From positions 14,884,780 through 14,948,779 of the forward strand of contig NC_067291.1 in NCBI RefSeq assembly GCF_020740795.1: a stretch of 64,000 nucleotides of DNA, in the 5' to 3' direction. Both the position numbers and the translations under genes were made by a program. Each line of letters opens with the position of its first letter. Position 1 is the stretch's first letter. Source of the DNA: Apus apus (Eukaryota > Chordata > Aves > Apodiformes > Apodidae). The notes under the pieces are model-generated. The model had not been told where the DNA came from and did no database searches. It saw only the letters and a program-made list of their open reading frames with translations. Below, one piece after another: positions 25,171-38,400 of the stretch.

Positions 25171-28100
25171 TTCTGGGAGGCTGCTTGTAAACAACAGGAA
25201 ACCTCCATGGAGAATCGGGGACCAGAGACCTCTGTGTAATGAAACAGTGGGGAAGAGAAGCCAAGGGTGGAGGAAGAATGGCTTTTACTGACTAGTGGCA
25301 CAGAAAAAAATCTCAAATATAGACAAGAAGAGATTTTTCAGGTGGAAGTAGAAAAAAAAAAAACCCAACCATTTTCCTACTCTTCAGCCAGGCCCACTGT
25401 TGCACTCTAATTTCTGAGAGGATCTGGAGGGCATCTTCCAGCTTGTTAGCTGTCCAGTCTGAAGCCTCCTTAATGTTATGGCTTGGTGCCTTGCTGACAG
25501 AGCACCAAAGGGACAAACCTTCATGGTCCTATCAGTGGGTACGAGAGACTTCCAATCACCATCGATAGCTTTTGGATAACCTGGGTACCAGATTCATCCA
25601 CAAAAGTTCCAAAATCACTAGTAGCATCTGGTTGTGCTTTCGAGGGTTTGTACAAAGTTTTCTTTTCTGCATCCAGCCCCAGTGAGGATGCAGTGGGCTG
25701 AGTACTGCAGGGAACACCACAGCAGGGCTTGTCCTGAGACATTCAGTCATTTAGAGTAGTCAGAGAAGACCTATTTGAGCTGGAAAAGAAAGTTCCCTTC
25801 ACTGTCTGAGTACCCAAAATAGATGTTCAAATCTTCTGCCTTGTGACCAAGGGAAAACTTTGAAACAATGTCTGATCTAGTTAGGTATAAATATATCCAG
25901 AGAATAGTTATTTGCTTAATTTTAATGTTGCTGTAACTTGTGCAGATGCTGAATAAGTTGGAATCAGAGGAGCAGGCTACCCAGCTGGCAGACAAGCCAT
26001 CCAGTGTGGGGGAGAAAAGGGCAAGCTGAGTAGAGAGCTGCTTGTCCCATTGGGTCATGTAGAGGTTCAGACAGAAAAGGAGGGCAACACTTCCTTGCAG
26101 GAAGGCTGAGGAGCAGCATTTGAACTTGCATTGAACTGCATTTGTTTTTATATATAATCATAGTTGGAAGTTGGTGTCTGGTTGTTTTCATCTATAAATT
26201 CAGTCAAATCCACCATAATTTCACTAAGTATTTCTAGGGTTTGATGGTAGCATCCTATGGTAGAGGAGTTCTGTAGAAACATCTGTGAGTAAATGTATAA
26301 ACAAAGTTCTGCTCATACTCCACCTAAAGGAACTGGACATGCTATTTGCTGAACCCAACAAGGAATTTAGCAGCTAAAATTTTTCAGTGGTCAGTATAAA
26401 AGGATCATTTATCTTTCGTGTTCAGACCAAGATGGCATGCCTGCAGCAGAACTTGCTGTTCACATTTTTTTCTATTCTTTCAAGCTAAGTGAAACTTGAT
26501 TTAAAAATTACATTAATCAGTTCAGCTTAGAGTAGCCATTGTTCAGTTCCTAAGTGTTTTTTAATAGTGCTATGTGACAATTGTTAATTGTACTTGCTTA
26601 GAAGAACATCATCACAATGGGGCTGATGGATGGACTCCCAGCTGAGCAAATCTGGATTAATCTACAGCCCTGAGGTTCTGATACATAATATATTTGAAAT
26701 TAAATTTAAAATAATGACTAGTTTTCTTAGAATGGGATATGTGTTCACAGAGGAAGTTATATGATACAGTTCTGGCATCTTTTTTGCTCTTTCAGAGTCT
26801 AGTGTAGATGTTCAGTTTCAATATTTTTTCCTAATTGTTATGAAATAGTTTTCTTTGCACAAGGAAGTATTCCTTCTGGAAGACTTCCAAAACAAAATAT
26901 TTCCTTTGACACTTAAAAATAAAAATCTGTAATGCATTTTTAATTGTCCTAGATTTTGATAAGCCATTTGAGTAAAAACATTCAGAATTTCCATCTCCAA
27001 GCAGTATACTGTAAAATGCAGCAACTAACAGTAGTTATTTAATTAACCATTGTGAGATTTTTTTCTCCTCACACCTGTTATGAAATAATACTATGATTTT
27101 GGCAGGCTTACAACATCTGAGGCCATGTGGCTCAGCAGCATTGTGTTCTACACGTAAGGAAGAAAACACAGTCTATTATGTCTGTGCTATTTTAAGGAGG
27201 AAATAACACAGGGTTTGCAAACCCCCAAAAGTAGCAAAGCAGCTCCCCATGCCAACAGTTAAGACACTTCACATGAGTCTTGATCTCATGTGCATCTTCC
27301 CTGCCCAGGATTGAGTGAGAGGATTTTCCCCTTTGGATCCTTTGTGAAGGTGTCTGTGGGATGGATGCTCCAGGCAGAGCTGAGCCCCTCTATGCACAAC
27401 CTGCTGCTCTCACCAAAAGGAGTTCTCTGACTAATGTGGAGGCTGTGGCACCTGAATGATGAGACAGTCTTTGTCTTCTTTCAAATGTTCAGCTTCTTCC
27501 TTGCTTTCATTCCTCCTTTCTTCCAGTTTGAAATGCATGAGAGGGTCCCACTGTGGATGGGTCCCTATTGCATGGGAGAGGCTCTCACAGAGGGATGGCT
27601 GCAGGAGTGATGGTGGGGGCTCAGGACTGTCCACCTCCCCCTGTGGATGCTTTGGTGGCCTTTCTACAGCAGCAAATGGAGCAGGTCTTTGCCTCCACAG
27701 TGGGCTGGGGGGTGGCAGCTGGTGCAGCCCTGCCCTGTGGGGATGCAGGGGATAATGGAGCTGCTTTCCTGATTAACTCTGGCAGCAGCTGCTGAGTTAA
27801 TTAGTGGTCAAATCTAGGATCCTGGCAAAACATTATTACTAATTTGTCCATGAGTGTAGCTTGGAGCTGGGAGGGTTTGGAGTGAATTTCATCCCTAGTG
27901 TTAGGGAAAATAATTTTCTAGATCTGTTTCAAAATGAATGTGGAGCAGGAGATGCCACGGCTGTTTCCACTGTGAAATTCCATTGTGATATTCAATCTAT
28001 GTGAGATTTCAGGGGAGAGTCTTCCTACATGGCTTCATTTTTGCATCTGTCTGTCCCCATTTGCTCATGTCTGGACTGCCTTGCTCCTGCCAGGGCTGGT

Positions 28101-31100
28101 CATTCAGGTTTTGTCTTCCCACAGAGGGGGAATCTTGCTTGCTCCAAGCAGGGGAGATCAGGTTAAGCATGAGAGGCTCCTGAGAGGTGTCTAGAAATAA
28201 TTCATTTACTGTGGTGCAGAAGCAGAAGCTGGCTCTGACCAGCCATGCATGGTTAAAGCACATAAAGGCAGAGATCTCTCAGGATCCAGCTCATATGCAA
28301 AGGACAGATAGAATAAACAAAACCTTTAGTAATTTCACAGGGAGCAGCCCATTCAGAGCACCCCAATGATGGTGCTTGTCCCTGCAGGTGGAAAAGAGCT
28401 GTTAGGAAATGTTCATTACAATAGTAAAGATTTAGGCATTGCCTTGTCTCCATGCAAAGATCTGTGCATCACTAACTGTTTCCTGCCAATTCCAGATAGA
28501 AAGATGTTTTTTTGGGGGGTGTTATGGGGACTGTAAATGGTTTGGATCAGGTTATTGTCTGTTTTCATCAGATGATCTTTCTAAAGGACACTGGAGACAA
28601 CAGTCCTCTGAGTGAGTGATGGGAAAAACATGGAGTGAAAAGGGAAAAATGGTGAAAATGGAGTTGCTTGTTCAGTTATTGCTCAACTAAAGGGCACTGA
28701 GGACAGATTTCTTTCTTTTTTTACTAGCACTTGCTTAGTCGAGTGTACATGTCAGAGTTTACTGAACAAGCCCTTTCTGCATCCTTATGCAAAACATTGT
28801 GTGCCTGAAGACAGAGCCAATTACCTTGCTTGTATTTCCCTGCTCTAAGAACTTGCCTTGCTCCTTTCCATATTTCATGAGTCTCGACTCTCCCCAAGCT
28901 TTGCCGCACTCTGTGCTCTCTGCAGTGAAGGGCTCCTTGACTGCAAAAGCAACAATGACTCGAGGAAAAAAAAGCGCAAAAAGATGAAGCTCCCTGGATT
29001 TACCTCCCCTAGCATCTTTGGCCTTATCCTTGTAATGCTGGGAAACATCTGGGTGCTCCTTCAGAGCCTGCCAGCAGTCAGGCACACACAGGAGCCACTG
29101 GCTGGTGCTCAATCTACCTGCAGTTGGGTTAACGTAGAACACAGGCTGCTCCTCACATCTTGTGCAAATTTGTAGCAAATAACAGTACCAATCCTCTCCC
29201 TTTGTACCCTCGTGGTTTTTCCATTGTCTGCTCATAGAGGGGTTAAAATAAGGTCTCCTGCATCTTCTGGCTCAGTTGTACCGTCAACACAGGGGTTCAC
29301 ACTTCTAGCACATTTCCCAGGAATTTGCCTTTGATTTTCAGCAGCTCCAGTTATGAGGTTTCTGTCTTTCCATTTAGGTCCTGTCCTTCAGCCCCAAGAA
29401 ATGTTGCTGTCAGGAAGCTCTGGCTGAACTTCAGCCTCAGTTTGAATTTCAGGCTTTCACATCTGCTGCAAATGCCCCAGCACTTGGCCAAGTTGATCTT
29501 TTCTTTGGTGTGACTGAGAATAGATCAGCAGGAATGCAGTTCTCCAGCTCACCCTGCCATCTACTCCCCTTGCAAACTAGGCTGCTCTGAGAGTAGACAG
29601 GGTGAGGTTTTTTGACTTATTAATCTATCAGAAGCTAAAACATCTTCCTGGCCAATTCACATCATTCTTGTTCTTGCATTCATGTTAGATTAGGAACATT
29701 TTTTTTTTTCATTTTCTCTTCAGCTGCTCTTGAGTGCAGCTGGGTTCAGCTGGACCCTGTGAACACTCCATTTACATTGTTCAACAAAGCCAGTGGGTTA
29801 ATGTAAATGAGAAGCTCCCCATCTCTCTTTGGAGAACATCCTCCTTCCCTCTGGTCAAAGAATGTTCATCCAAACATTTTATCCTCAAAAGAAAAAAAGA
29901 CCTGGTTTGGACAAATCAGAAATGTTTGAGAAGCACATGCTTGCTTTTGTCTTTTTTTACTGAATCCATTGCAGAAGTCTGAATCCTGGAGGAAAACCTG
30001 GGAAATTTTGACTGATATGAAGAAAAAGTTTATTAGCTTCTTTTTCAAATGAAAGTAGACTATTTTTAACCCTTTCTCCCTGTTTTGTCTGCCTGAATGA
30101 AACAAACAGACAAAGAGACTCTTCAGACTAATTTTTTTTTAATATTCAAGGTTATTTCACTAGTTTCTGGTAGATTCCCTGTTTTATTTTGGCTCTCTTA
30201 GTCAGAATCATGTGGAAGAAACAATGTCTGTTCCTACCAGCAGAGATGTATTTTTAGAAGGGAAACAGAAAAGAGAGAAGGTTGTATTTCTTGAAGTCCC
30301 ATGTGGGCTTTCCAATGATGTTCCCCTTTCTTATTCTGAACTTACTTTAGGCTTGAAGTACTGAGGGTCTTGACTGGTATTTGGACACAGCTGTGTCTGG
30401 TTTTTTTATATTGCTTTTATTGTGGAAAGAGCAAATGACACATCAGACTTAAATCTTCAGTTGTTGATGGTGCAGCTTGCTATTCTTCCAGTTGGGATCA
30501 AGCCAGAGGAATAATCATGTTTGTTTATGCAGTGCATATCTCTGAAATCCACAGTTCACATTGCTCTGGGATCCAAACCCAGGTGACTTTATGATAGCTA
30601 ATCACTGGAATTAGGAACTTAATTAAATATCTTTTGATCTTACCCTTCTTAGAGTCAATCAGCTCAGGGGACTGATTTGGATTCTCCATCTCTCTACAGT
30701 CTCAGACAGTAAGTAAAGCAGGGATGTTTTCTAGCATCCTTTGAAGTATTAGATACTGCTCACCAGCATCCAGAGCTCAGGGATGAATAGACCAGCAGCA
30801 TGAGCTGATGTGGCTGGTAAATTCCTACAAATTATATTGAATGTGTGTTTTAAAACAAACAAACAAAACCACCAAAACAACTAAATCACACAATGACTGA
30901 GCTAGAAAGGAGCCAGGAAGGGCAGGAAAGCTTCACTAGCTTTCAACAGAGAAAGTCAGTGATGCCTCCAACATCTGTAGAAGCACAGCAGGTGGTTTGT
31001 CAGGTTAGTGTTAAATTGACTTGGAGAAGGATCTAATTTGTGGCTGGGGGCAGGTGCAGAAGGTTCAGCAGTTTCGTCTTCTCTTGGCAGCCAGGGTTAC

Positions 31101-34100
31101 TCTACCAGAAGAAATCAATGCTGTCCATGAGCCAAGGGAGCTCTTTGTGTGATGTCCTGCTGCAGGGCAGCACCTCGCTGCAGAGATCTGCAGGCAGCTC
31201 TTCCCTCCTGCAACACAGGAGGTGGGAGAAGCAGAAAGGAAAGTCAGGCAAAGTTTCCCTGCTTGTACTGCAGGCTCTGCAACCTCAGCCTGGCTCTCAG
31301 AGAGAGATGGGGACCCCAAATGGGCTGGGCAGAGAAGTGGCTATTGATTTGGAAGGATCATCATGGACGCACCCTCGGGATTATAGTAGGCAAATATCAG
31401 GGATGAATTTGTTCCCAATTTCACAGTTCCCTGTAGGAAGTAGCATGCTTGTACTGGCAACTGGTGTTTGACCACGGGGCAGTTCCCTCAGACCTAGCAA
31501 CAGTCAGAAACATAGTAGCAGACTGTGGACCCTCAGAGACACAGACCTTCTCAGTTTCTAAGCAAGGAGACTAATTTCTGTGAGAGTAGACAGAATTATT
31601 TCCCAGAGAAAATCATGCTCTTTCCACAGTAAAATTTCAGGGTCCATTTCTTGCAGACAGGAAATGTCTGCAATCTTAACCCTCTATCAAACTCTGGTAC
31701 CCCAAATTCAGGCACTGTGCAGCTGGTGTTGGCCAGTGACCTCCTGCAGAGCTTGGATCTCCACTAGCCTTGGAAGGAGTGTCTGGATGAGGACAGCTGG
31801 ACAGGTGACACTAAGGAGCCAGGTTAAGTCATCACCTGCAATCTGTAGAGGGTGAACACTGCTTGTAGCCACCAACTTTTATGGGCAGGGTGGCCTTACT
31901 CAAAGAAAGTAATGAAGAGCCAAATGCCTCACCTGGAGGATGCTGCATCTGGATTGGGTTCATTTGGAGGTGTAGTGGGTGTTGGCCTGACTTTTTTTCT
32001 CTCTACCTCTGCAGAAAAAATATTCTATCTGGATGCTACATGGTGGTGAACAGTCTTGAACAGCAGTGCATGGCAGTGGAAAGCAGTGAGCTAATATCTG
32101 TGTGTTGTGTTGGGGCAGCTGTGGCATGTGACCCAGGAGTGCCTTCACTGTGGGCCATGGCCAGCCCTGCAGAAAAGTCTGGGCACCAGAACTGCAAAGC
32201 ATGGAGGTCTGAGCAGTCAGGGTTTGAGTAACTATAGAAGCCTCACTACCCAAGGCATGTCTGACCCTCTGCTTCTCCACAGGCAAGTGAGAAATGTGTT
32301 TTATACGGAAATGAAAGGTCTTTCCACAGACCAGTTTTAAAACCTGTCTCATCCCTATCACAGCAGTAAACCTATTTGTTGTTGAAGAGAGGCAGGCAGT
32401 GCTTGGCCCTCTTCCAGCACTGAGCTTAAACACAACAGGCATGTCAATGCCTTTTGCTCACAGCTCTGTGCCCATGACTAGATCTATTGGTGGTTCTCAC
32501 ACATGCAGGAACTGCAGAAACTCTGAGCTGTCCTCATTCCATATTTGTTACCTGGATTCCTCATAGGAGAAAGCTAATGAGTCAAGATAGTGTTCAGGCA
32601 AAGCACCAGGTTTACAGCCCTGAGAACCAGCCTTCTCTACAGCATCAGCATATCAGTTTTCCCAAGCAACAACCTTCTGGTTGCCCTTGTCCCGCTGAGA
32701 TGCAACATCACATCTTCAGTGCTCTGGCTGTTTGTTCCTGGGTCATGAGAAATATTTTGCAAGCATCAGCAGATGTTGCAGTCAGCACTCAAATGCCATC
32801 AGAAAGCACTCTTTCCCTAGCCAGTCCAGGTTAGATGAAAAGTTTGATATCCACACTCTGTCTGCAGGTCATTCCCTGACTCTTTGTCAAATATGTTTGA
32901 TGTTATACTTTGATAAATAACTTTTAATCATCATCTTCTTGCCACTTTTTTCACCTGGGATAGTTTATCCTCTTTCCCTTGAAGAGGCACTAGCATGATT
33001 TGCCTTGAGGTATTTTTCTCACCTTGAAATTTGCCAGCTAATCCCCCCAGGCTCATCATCTGGAGGACACCTGCTCTCACATTCTTTCTTACCTGCTTTC
33101 TCCTGTATATCATCCAGGGTTCCTGCTTCTAACAAAGCTCTCAAACTTATTTTATCTTGGGTTTGATAGATTGTACTTCTCCCTTCCCCCTTGGAAGCAG
33201 AAGCCCTTTGCTATCACAGTACTATCATCTGATGTCATTTCTGTGTGAATAGTTCCAAATTAGATGGTCAACAGAAAGCCATTTCAGTTTTCCTGTTACT
33301 GTTCCCAGGACACCCTCTAGCCTGGCATCCCCTCTCTGATAGAAGGCACCAGCAAATACATCCAAGAACAGTCACAGAATAGCCTACATCAAGGTGAAGT
33401 TTTCTTGATATTTGTCTGATGTCATGAAGAAAAACTCGTTTCTGCCTATAGAAAAATGTAGAAACTCAAATGAAACTCATGTTCTCCTTTCCCTTAAATA
33501 CACCCATTCCTCGCTTCCCAGTGCTGCTGTGGCCATGTCTCTTATTCCCAGTAGCCCCACAGGTCAGTGTGTAGGTGGGGCTTTCCTTGTGCAGGATTTC
33601 AATCTCCTGCCTTTCAGATTTCCTGAATGTCTGTCTCCTGTTAGGAGATGGCAAGTAAATCGTTCTCATTTACTTTTTTGGGAGAGACTGTTTTGTTTTT
33701 GTTTTCCCTATTGCAAGAAGTAGTTTCAATGAAAACCAGCCCACATGAGGGGTAAGGAAGACATACTTCACGAAGACCTCTCACCAAGCTTACTGCCCTG
33801 TCATGCCTTCCTTTCCATCTGATATGGGGCTTGGGGACATGCTGATCTGGCAGCTGCTTGACCACCAGTGCTGTCTGGCAGCAGGTGACTTTACCCAGTC
33901 CTGTGTCTTGCAGAAGGGTTGACAACTGACTTGGGGTTGAAGGGAGGAACAAAAACAGAGCAGTGGTGCAGGACATGATCTCTAAAGCTGGGTGGGGATG
34001 GATAGTGCCAGCAGTAGGAGTAAGTGTGATCAACACATTTCAGGCTGTGCTGGGCTGCACACTGTGCCAGATTCAGGAGTTCCCCTGTGAGTACAGGGGA

Positions 34101-34580
34101 AAGCAGGAGCTAGAGAAAAACCTGTGATCTCTGATCCCCCTTGTCTTCTCATCAGAAGCCAGGTGGAGGGACACTGCTGTGGGCAGGGTTGGCAGTATGT
34201 GTACCTGGAGCCCTACTCCTGGCAAGCAGTCCCTAGCATACTTTTTTGTGGGTAGTTTTTCAAGCTCTTTAAGGCCTGTTGTGCCTGGCTCCGCAGCACA
34301 CGCAGCATGGCCAGCTCTCCTAAATCTCAAGATGATCAAAATGACAGCCAAAAGGATGGGCAGTCAAAGTGGCCCAGGGGAGCCTGGCAAGGTTTGATCT
34401 CAGTGCATCAGGACATAGACTGGAAGTTGGATAATGACACACTGACAGATGAAATCCTCAGAAAGGGCCAAGTGCAGCTGCACACCGTGGTCCCCCAATA
34501 TGCCTGCTGACAAGAAGAGCCATGTTCTAGCTGAGACTTAGAGAGGCATAAAGGGGAGATGGTATCCTGGTGCCAAATAC

Positions 34581-34608
34581 CTTTTTTGTTGTTTTTTTTT
34601 TTTTTTTG
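34581..34608 (+). repeat. poly(T) tract
   Basis: About 28 bases, nearly all T with two G interruptions, in intron 1. Could be the tail of a minus-strand retrocopy, but no body is recognisable. Confidence 0.7.
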
Positions 34609-35357
34609 CAAGTAGGCTAAAGGGAAGTAGAGGCCAGCCAACTGTGTGGGAGCAGACAGCTGCCAGAGAAACAGCCTTGAGTCCTATCTGTTGGTGACAT
34701 GCACTGGGGCACATGGTGACAGCAGCTGTGGGATACACTGTGTCCCTGAGTCCTGGGGGTAGGAGGAAGATGCTGAGTTCCTCAATGCAAAAAGCTGTAT
34801 TTCTTCATTTAACTCACTTCCAGGGATATTGAAGCTGGATTTTCTGCTGCACAGCACAAGGCCTGAGCTGGGTTGAAGAGACTGGGCTTTGAGAGGGGTA
34901 GAGGGATTCCCCTCATTTCAGTACCTGCAGGAAGAAGCTTGTTCAGTCTTGGAATGATGAGGACCAGTCCCATGATCACAGGATCCTTGCCCTCCCCAGC
35001 TGCCAGATCATCTTCTTTACATGGAGACCCCAGAGTTTCAGGATCTCTCCATTGCCTTTCCATTTTTAGGGAATCCAATGACTATTAGTGTCTTCAGCAT
35101 GTCTTCTTGGGGAAGAGCTGAAATAAGAGGAACAGAAACTGTGAAACAAGCTAGAAGTATTGCTGATTCTGATTAGAAACAGCACTCTGGGGGTCATTCA
35201 CAGGAGACTCTGTCCTTGCAAGGGTGATTTCAAGATCACAGTGGTATTGGCAAGTTCAGCAAGTTTTGTGCTCTCCATCAATGACTACAAGATTCATTTT
35301 TCAGTTTTGCAGTTATTTTCCCTACATAGTCTCTGACAGGCAGAGAAAGTGAGTTAC

Positions 35358-35400
35358 TACAGCTATTTTGCAGATAAGAAACTAAATCTAAGAGTAACTG
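35358..35400 (-). repeat. possible MIR-like SINE fragment
   Basis: CTATTTTGCAGATAAGAAAC followed by TAAATCTAAGAGTAACTG resembles the complement of the MIR core (TTTTACAGATGAGGAAACTG, then the GAGAGGTTAAGTAACTTG block). Short and diverged. Confidence 0.4.
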
Positions 35401-38400
35401 AATATCTTCTTGTTAATTGAGCTATTTGTAGCATTACAGAAAGCTGTGCAGACTTCTTGATGCTGGCCAAGGTATTAAGTCATCTTTTCCCTAACTAAAC
35501 CTGAGTCCTCACCAATGGCTGCACAGCATGTATTTTTCAAACTGTTTTCTTATGATTTTCATATTTTACAAGAGAATCACAGGTAAAACAGAAGCAGCCT
35601 GAATTCAGCTCTCCTGGCATAAGTTACACTGCTGGCAATTTGACTTCAGCTCCCATCTGTACTGTCACACACATTCCCACCAGCATGAGTCACACTAAGC
35701 AATAAATAATAGCTAAATCCATCTTCTGCCTTGACAGGTGATTCTGAGGATTTTCTTTCTGCATACACTTGAGCTGTGGTGCTCCATCCTGATGATGTAT
35801 TGTAGCTATTAATTTTAGGAGTTGAAGCTTTTTCATCATTAACATCCAGCCTGAACACAGGAGTTTAATAGGCTGTTTGAGGCAAATGCACAGGCTTCTC
35901 ACTGCTATGAGGTGGTTTGCCTAATCACTTTCTTTTTTATCCCTTTTACTGGCTCAAGGCAACATTAGTTTCAAGACTGGGAACTCCAGCTGCTGTAATG
36001 CCTTCCCCTCTACCTTTCTGTCTGGCCTTCACCTTCCAACCCCCTGCCTTGTCCTACTTTCTTTGCTGTACTTTATGCTGTGCTGGTATTTTTGCTTCTC
36101 CTTCTTTGGCTCCTGCAGTGTCTGCTCCTTGTTTCAGAGGTTTCCACCTTTCTTCCTCTCCTATTCAATAGAGCAGTGTGATACAGTAGGTGACTGGTAT
36201 AGCTGAGATCCACATGACTATGGGCTAGCAAGATACTGCCCAAGGTTAAGGCTCTGTATAAATGTGCTGCTCTTGCAAAGAGCTAACCTAAAGACTCCTG
36301 CAGGAACAAGAAATGAAAATGGAATGCTTGGGGGGAAAAAACACTGCCAAGCAATCCACCTTTCCATAATATCAGGGAGCCCACTACACATGCTTAAATT
36401 AGCCGTGCTCCTCTTCTGTTGTATAGCACACAAAAAACTGCCAGGGGCTCTTTGGAGTTGAAAGCCTCCATATGGGGATAAAACAGGAGTATAAATATGG
36501 TGTTGCTATATGTGAGGTCTTATGTTACTGTGAAGTCAGTGCCAACATATTGCAGTCCCTGTACCAAGTTTAGTTTGTGCATCTAGTCAAAGAAAAAATA
36601 TCTATTTTTGTGTTTTTCTGCAAGATGCTTGTTTCAAGTGGGTTCTTCAAAGATCTGGGAGTCTGAGATATTTCAGGTGCAGTCTTCCAGCTTAAGACAG
36701 CCTTTGCAAATTGCTTTCTTAGAGAAGAAAACAACACTTTGTGAGTATGTTTTGTTAGTGCTGCAGTGATAGATGTGATGCACATAGTGAATTTGATAGC
36801 CAGGTAATGGCATCTGTTAAATGATGCTGGATGTTACAAAGTTCAGGTCTCCTCAGTAGTGTTTTGTGTTAAAAAAATGGTCAAAATGGATCAAAATGTT
36901 ATGAAAATGGATGGAGCAAAAACAATCACTCCAGTATTTTCCCTGCTACATACCTTGAAAGGAGTCTCAGAGTGAATGTATCTTAAAATGAGCTGCTGCT
37001 TGCACTTGTATTTCTCCACAGGCAAGGTGCATAATGAGCAGTGCATTTGCAGTTTTGAAAGCTCTTGTGGCCACAAAAGAGTGGTATTGGTGTGCTTATG
37101 CAGGAAAAGGCTGAATTTGGTTCTACACCCACCCCTTCTATTTGATCCCAGTCTTAGCATCACAATAACCATGCACCTCAGACTCCAAATGGAGATTTAA
37201 ATAACAAACCTATTAAGGAGCATGATGGAAGCATAAGGTTGGTTGTGACAGGCTGTGGCATAGGGGATTTCTTGGAATGAGCTTAATTTCTGGCATGGCC
37301 AGGGGCTTGGTACACTTCACTGGAGCTGGCAAGCAGCTGTCTCTGGAGTCTGGTGCCTGAGTATCCTGGGCTGGGAAATGTCTCTGCTAGAGCCCTTTCT
37401 TAACATGCTCCAATAGTGTGGTAGAAAACAGGAGCCAACCCTACAAGGGCTGCTGTAAGATGCATTAAATTATTTGTCCTCCTGCCTCTGGTTTGTGGGG
37501 AGGTTGGTAGCTCCTCCAGCCATGGGAAGGTGATCCTGGACAGTAACTGATGCTTTTCAGTACCTGAAATGCTGCAGTCATTTCCCACTTGAGACAGGAG
37601 GGGATGAGACATGACATCCTGGCTACAGCATGTGGGGACTCTAGACAGAGAGGGACTTTGTGCCACAGCTATGTTGAAGACACCTTGGCTGCATGAAGCC
37701 AAGGGAGAGGGGGAGCTTCAGGAAAGCAGAAAGGAGGGAATGACAAGAGTAGGAAGTACTGGGGGGGAGAAGGCACAGCAGATATTGGCTCTCCTCCACC
37801 AGCTAGAGGCGGGAGAAAGAATGGGGTGTTTAATAAAGATACTTGCTCAAATAAAATCTCTTCTGCAAGAAAGCAGTATTTAGAAATCACTCAGCACTGA
37901 GTCTGCTTTCATGACTGTCACAGGAGCAAATCTATTCATCACAGCCATGCATTAATGAATTAGTTAATTAAGTGGCTTGTTATTTAATAACACAGATGCA
38001 AGTGTGATGAAATAAAAGTCCCCTTTGTAGCTAGAGGCACATCTTTGCCAATAAAATAAACAGTTCATAGTTAATCGGGCATGTTTGCTGCCTGACACAG
38101 GCAGAATTTGCTGAAATGCAGACAGTTTCTTTCCAAGGTTATTGCTTACACTTCTCTGGGAGCTTGTCAGGTCCTGCAAGCCTGGGAAGGTTAGACCTAA
38201 TAAGCTGTCCAAAGGCAAACACACATAGAAATGTTCAAACTCATTAGAGGGCACCAGGGCACTATTATTTCTGAATCAACACCAAATTAGCTGTTGGTTT
38301 ATGCTGCCAGGTGCAAGGCTGACAGAGGCTTCTTTATTAACAAGTAGCAAAGCCTCAGAGAATCTAGCTCTTTGCATTTAAAAAGACAAGAAGTTAAAAG

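Noticed and set aside
30884..30920. possible CR1 3' end in reverse orientation
   Set aside because: Only a short stretch (ATCACACAATGACTGAGCTA) resembles a CR1 tail complement; too short and diverged to call.
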